From: Planctomycetota bacterium | Lineage (GTDB): Bacteria; Planctomycetota; Phycisphaerae; Phycisphaerales; SM1A02 | NCBI GenBank assembly: GCA_009924765.1 | Contig: RFQW01000006.1 | Span: forward strand, 1-15,073 | DNA length: 15,073 nt | Direction: 5' to 3' | In this document: positions 14,482-15,073 of the stretch, in pieces | How positions within the stretch are numbered: the first letter of the stretch is position 1 | Layout: each line of letters begins with the position of its first letter | Program-made: the position numbers and the translations under genes | Notes under the pieces: generated by a model | Told to the model about the DNA's origin: nothing | What the model saw: the letters and a program-made list of their open reading frames with translations, nothing else | Database searches by the model: none

Positions 14482-14487
14482 TTCCGA

Positions 14488-14493
14488 ATTCTA
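14488..14493 (-). promoter_or_regulatory. -10-like box before the autotransporter gene
   Basis: TAGAAT on the minus strand matches the TATAAT consensus at five of six positions and ends 6 nt before the ATG at 14481, with no Shine-Dalgarno sequence between. Transcription would begin at or next to the start codon. The divergent box for the + strand ORF is at 14520-14525. Confidence 0.45.
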
Positions 14494-14531
14494 GTGAAAT
14501 CAGACACCGGGGGATGCCGTACATTCGATCC

Positions 14532-14909
14532 ATGCCGACGCGTGCCCGATCCACATCCCGAGGGTGGTCATCGCAACAATGGCGCTCGGTGCGGTCACCG
14601 CATCGGGTGCTTCTTCTGGCCGCGCTTCAGGCTCTGGGCGATGCGTCGGTGGCCGAGCTCGCGGCGCTCACGAGCCTCCGGTCCCTCGCGCTCGTGGAGT
14701 GTCGGTGCCACACCGTCGCGGGGCTAGCCGAGCTCGACCTCGACTCGCTCACGGTCGACGCGCTCGAGTTCTACGCGGCGCGGCGAGACGGCACGCTCGT
14801 CGGGCCCGTCACGAGCGTCGGATACGAGACGCTCGCGCCCATTTTGCGCGCGAGGAGACTGTTCGTCAAGCGCGTACCGGCCATCGCGACGGCGTTCGCC
14901 GTGCTATGA
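14532..14909 (+). CDS. small hypothetical protein, uncertain
   Basis: This open frame would encode 125 residues: a basic start (MPTRARSTSRGWSS), a hydrophobic stretch RVLLLAALQALG, then a leucine-rich segment with LRR-like spacing (LAALTSLRSLALVECRCHTVAGLAELDLDSLTV), and a C-terminal part that ends FAVL. I do not recognise a family. Support is limited: no Shine-Dalgarno sequence, though TACATT (14520-14525) lies 6 nt before the ATG as for other genes here. Competing long frames exist in this GC-rich stretch, e.g. from 14564. The leucine spacing suggests a real fragment of a leucine-rich-repeat-like protein. Sequence beyond the stop changes composition abruptly, so a chimeric contig end cannot be excluded. 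Confidence 0.35.
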   Translation: MPTRARSTSRGWSSQQWRSVRSPHRVLLLAALQALGDASVAELAALTSLRSLALVECRCHTVAGLAELDLDSLTVDALEFYAARRDGTLVGPVTSVGYETLAPILRARRLFVKRVPAIATAFAVL

Positions 14910-14996
14910 AAAAACCTGCCACGAGTCGAAGATGTCGTGTGTTTACCGAGGACTTGTTTAAAAAAAATGACTTTGTGGGTGAAAATAGACGCGTGT

Positions 14997-15021
14997 AAAA
15001 GGCCCTCGTTGTGGGCCCTTT
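14997..15021. terminator. terminator-like hairpin with one bulge
   Basis: AAAGGCCC (14998-15005) pairs with GGGCC-TTT (15013-15021, with C15018 bulged) around a 7-nt loop, TCGTTGT. On the minus strand the stem ends in TTTT, and on the + strand in TTT. It could end transcription from either side, but the gene it would serve is uncertain. Confidence 0.4.
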
Positions 15022-15041
15022 CGTGTGTGCCGAAATAAAAA

Positions 15042-15073
15042 CAACAAAAAAACAACAAAAAAACAACAAAAAA
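15042..15073. repeat. 11-bp tandem repeat (CAACAAAAAAA), about three copies
   Basis: CAAC recurs at 15042, 15053 and 15064, each followed by a run of A, giving an exact 11-bp period up to the window edge. The last copy is cut by the end. Assemblers often break contigs at such sequence. Confidence 0.85.

Larger units (their letters stand above)
14910..15073. other. A-rich tail of different composition at the contig end
   Basis: After the stop of the last ORF the DNA shifts from GC-rich to strongly A-rich with several homopolymer A runs, e.g. a run of eight at 14960-14967. I see no convincing gene. It holds a hairpin at 14997-15021 and an 11-bp tandem repeat at the extreme end. The change is unlike every other intergenic stretch in the window. 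Confidence 0.75.

Noticed and set aside
14486..14491. EcoRI site (GAATTC) as a cloning junction
   Set aside because: It overlaps the -10-like box of the autotransporter gene and no vector-like sequence adjoins it; one such hexamer is expected by chance.
14771..15069. minus-strand frames running in from the A-rich end (MLFFCCF...)
   Set aside because: Their first residues are only translation of the A-rich repeat and no domain is visible, so I do not call a gene.
15037..15073. possible CRISPR array or telomere-like repeat
   Set aside because: The 11-bp period is nearly homopolymeric, has no spacers and is cut by the window edge; too little to support either.

Overview
The window is high-GC bacterial DNA, most likely from a Planctomycetota bacterium, perhaps of the Phycisphaerae type. 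Three things point there: a Tat-exported Gfo/Idh/MocA oxidoreductase; a secreted beta-propeller/di-haem protein ending in the DxDxSGxVDxxD dockerin-like repeats common in that phylum; and a secreted FG-GAP propeller. This is a judgement from protein style, since no marker gene is present. Both edges look like contig ends: the first gene enters already inside its signal peptide, and the last 37 bases are an A-rich tandem repeat.

Layout. At 1-1413 (+) is a 5'-truncated Tat-exported oxidoreductase, followed by a 24-bp perfect inverted repeat (1422-1486). A small lipoprotein (1492-1926, -) and a tRNA-dihydrouridine synthase (1965-3086, +) diverge from a 38-bp spacer with back-to-back promoter-like boxes. 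A secreted seven-repeat FG-GAP protein (3099-4457, -) diverges from a dienelactone-hydrolase-family protein (4612-5376, +). Two paralogous regulators, each with an N-terminal winged HTH and a C-terminal LuxR-type HTH (5532-6401 and 9358-10242, both +), flank a large exported beta-propeller/di-haem/dockerin-like protein (6427-9090, -). Then comes an apparent two-gene operon on the minus strand: an autotransporter (14481 down to 11562), split in this assembly by a 19-bp tandem duplication, and a TTG-started lipoprotein with a C-terminal membrane helix (11524-10280). The end holds a weakly supported small ORF (14532-14909, +) and an A-rich tail of different composition.

How the genes relate. Strands alternate and most genes look like single transcription units; convergent pairs are separated by only 12-37 bp where no terminator intervenes. 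Much of the content acts outside the cytoplasm (oxidoreductase, two lipoproteins, FG-GAP propeller, cytochrome-like protein, autotransporter). The tRNA enzyme, hydrolase and regulators are cytoplasmic. Seven starts have a TANNNT-like or TANNNC-like box 6-9 nt before the start codon and no Shine-Dalgarno sequence, suggesting leaderless mRNAs. Two other genes have clear Shine-Dalgarno sequences.

The best candidates for new biology are the paralogous dual-HTH regulators around the cytochrome-like gene, with a spaced direct repeat in the intergenic region between that gene and the second regulator, and the autotransporter paired with a lipoprotein that appears anchored at both ends. No rRNA, tRNA, CRISPR array or transposase gene was seen. 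No gene-free stretch exceeds 300 bases; the longest is 9091-9357.
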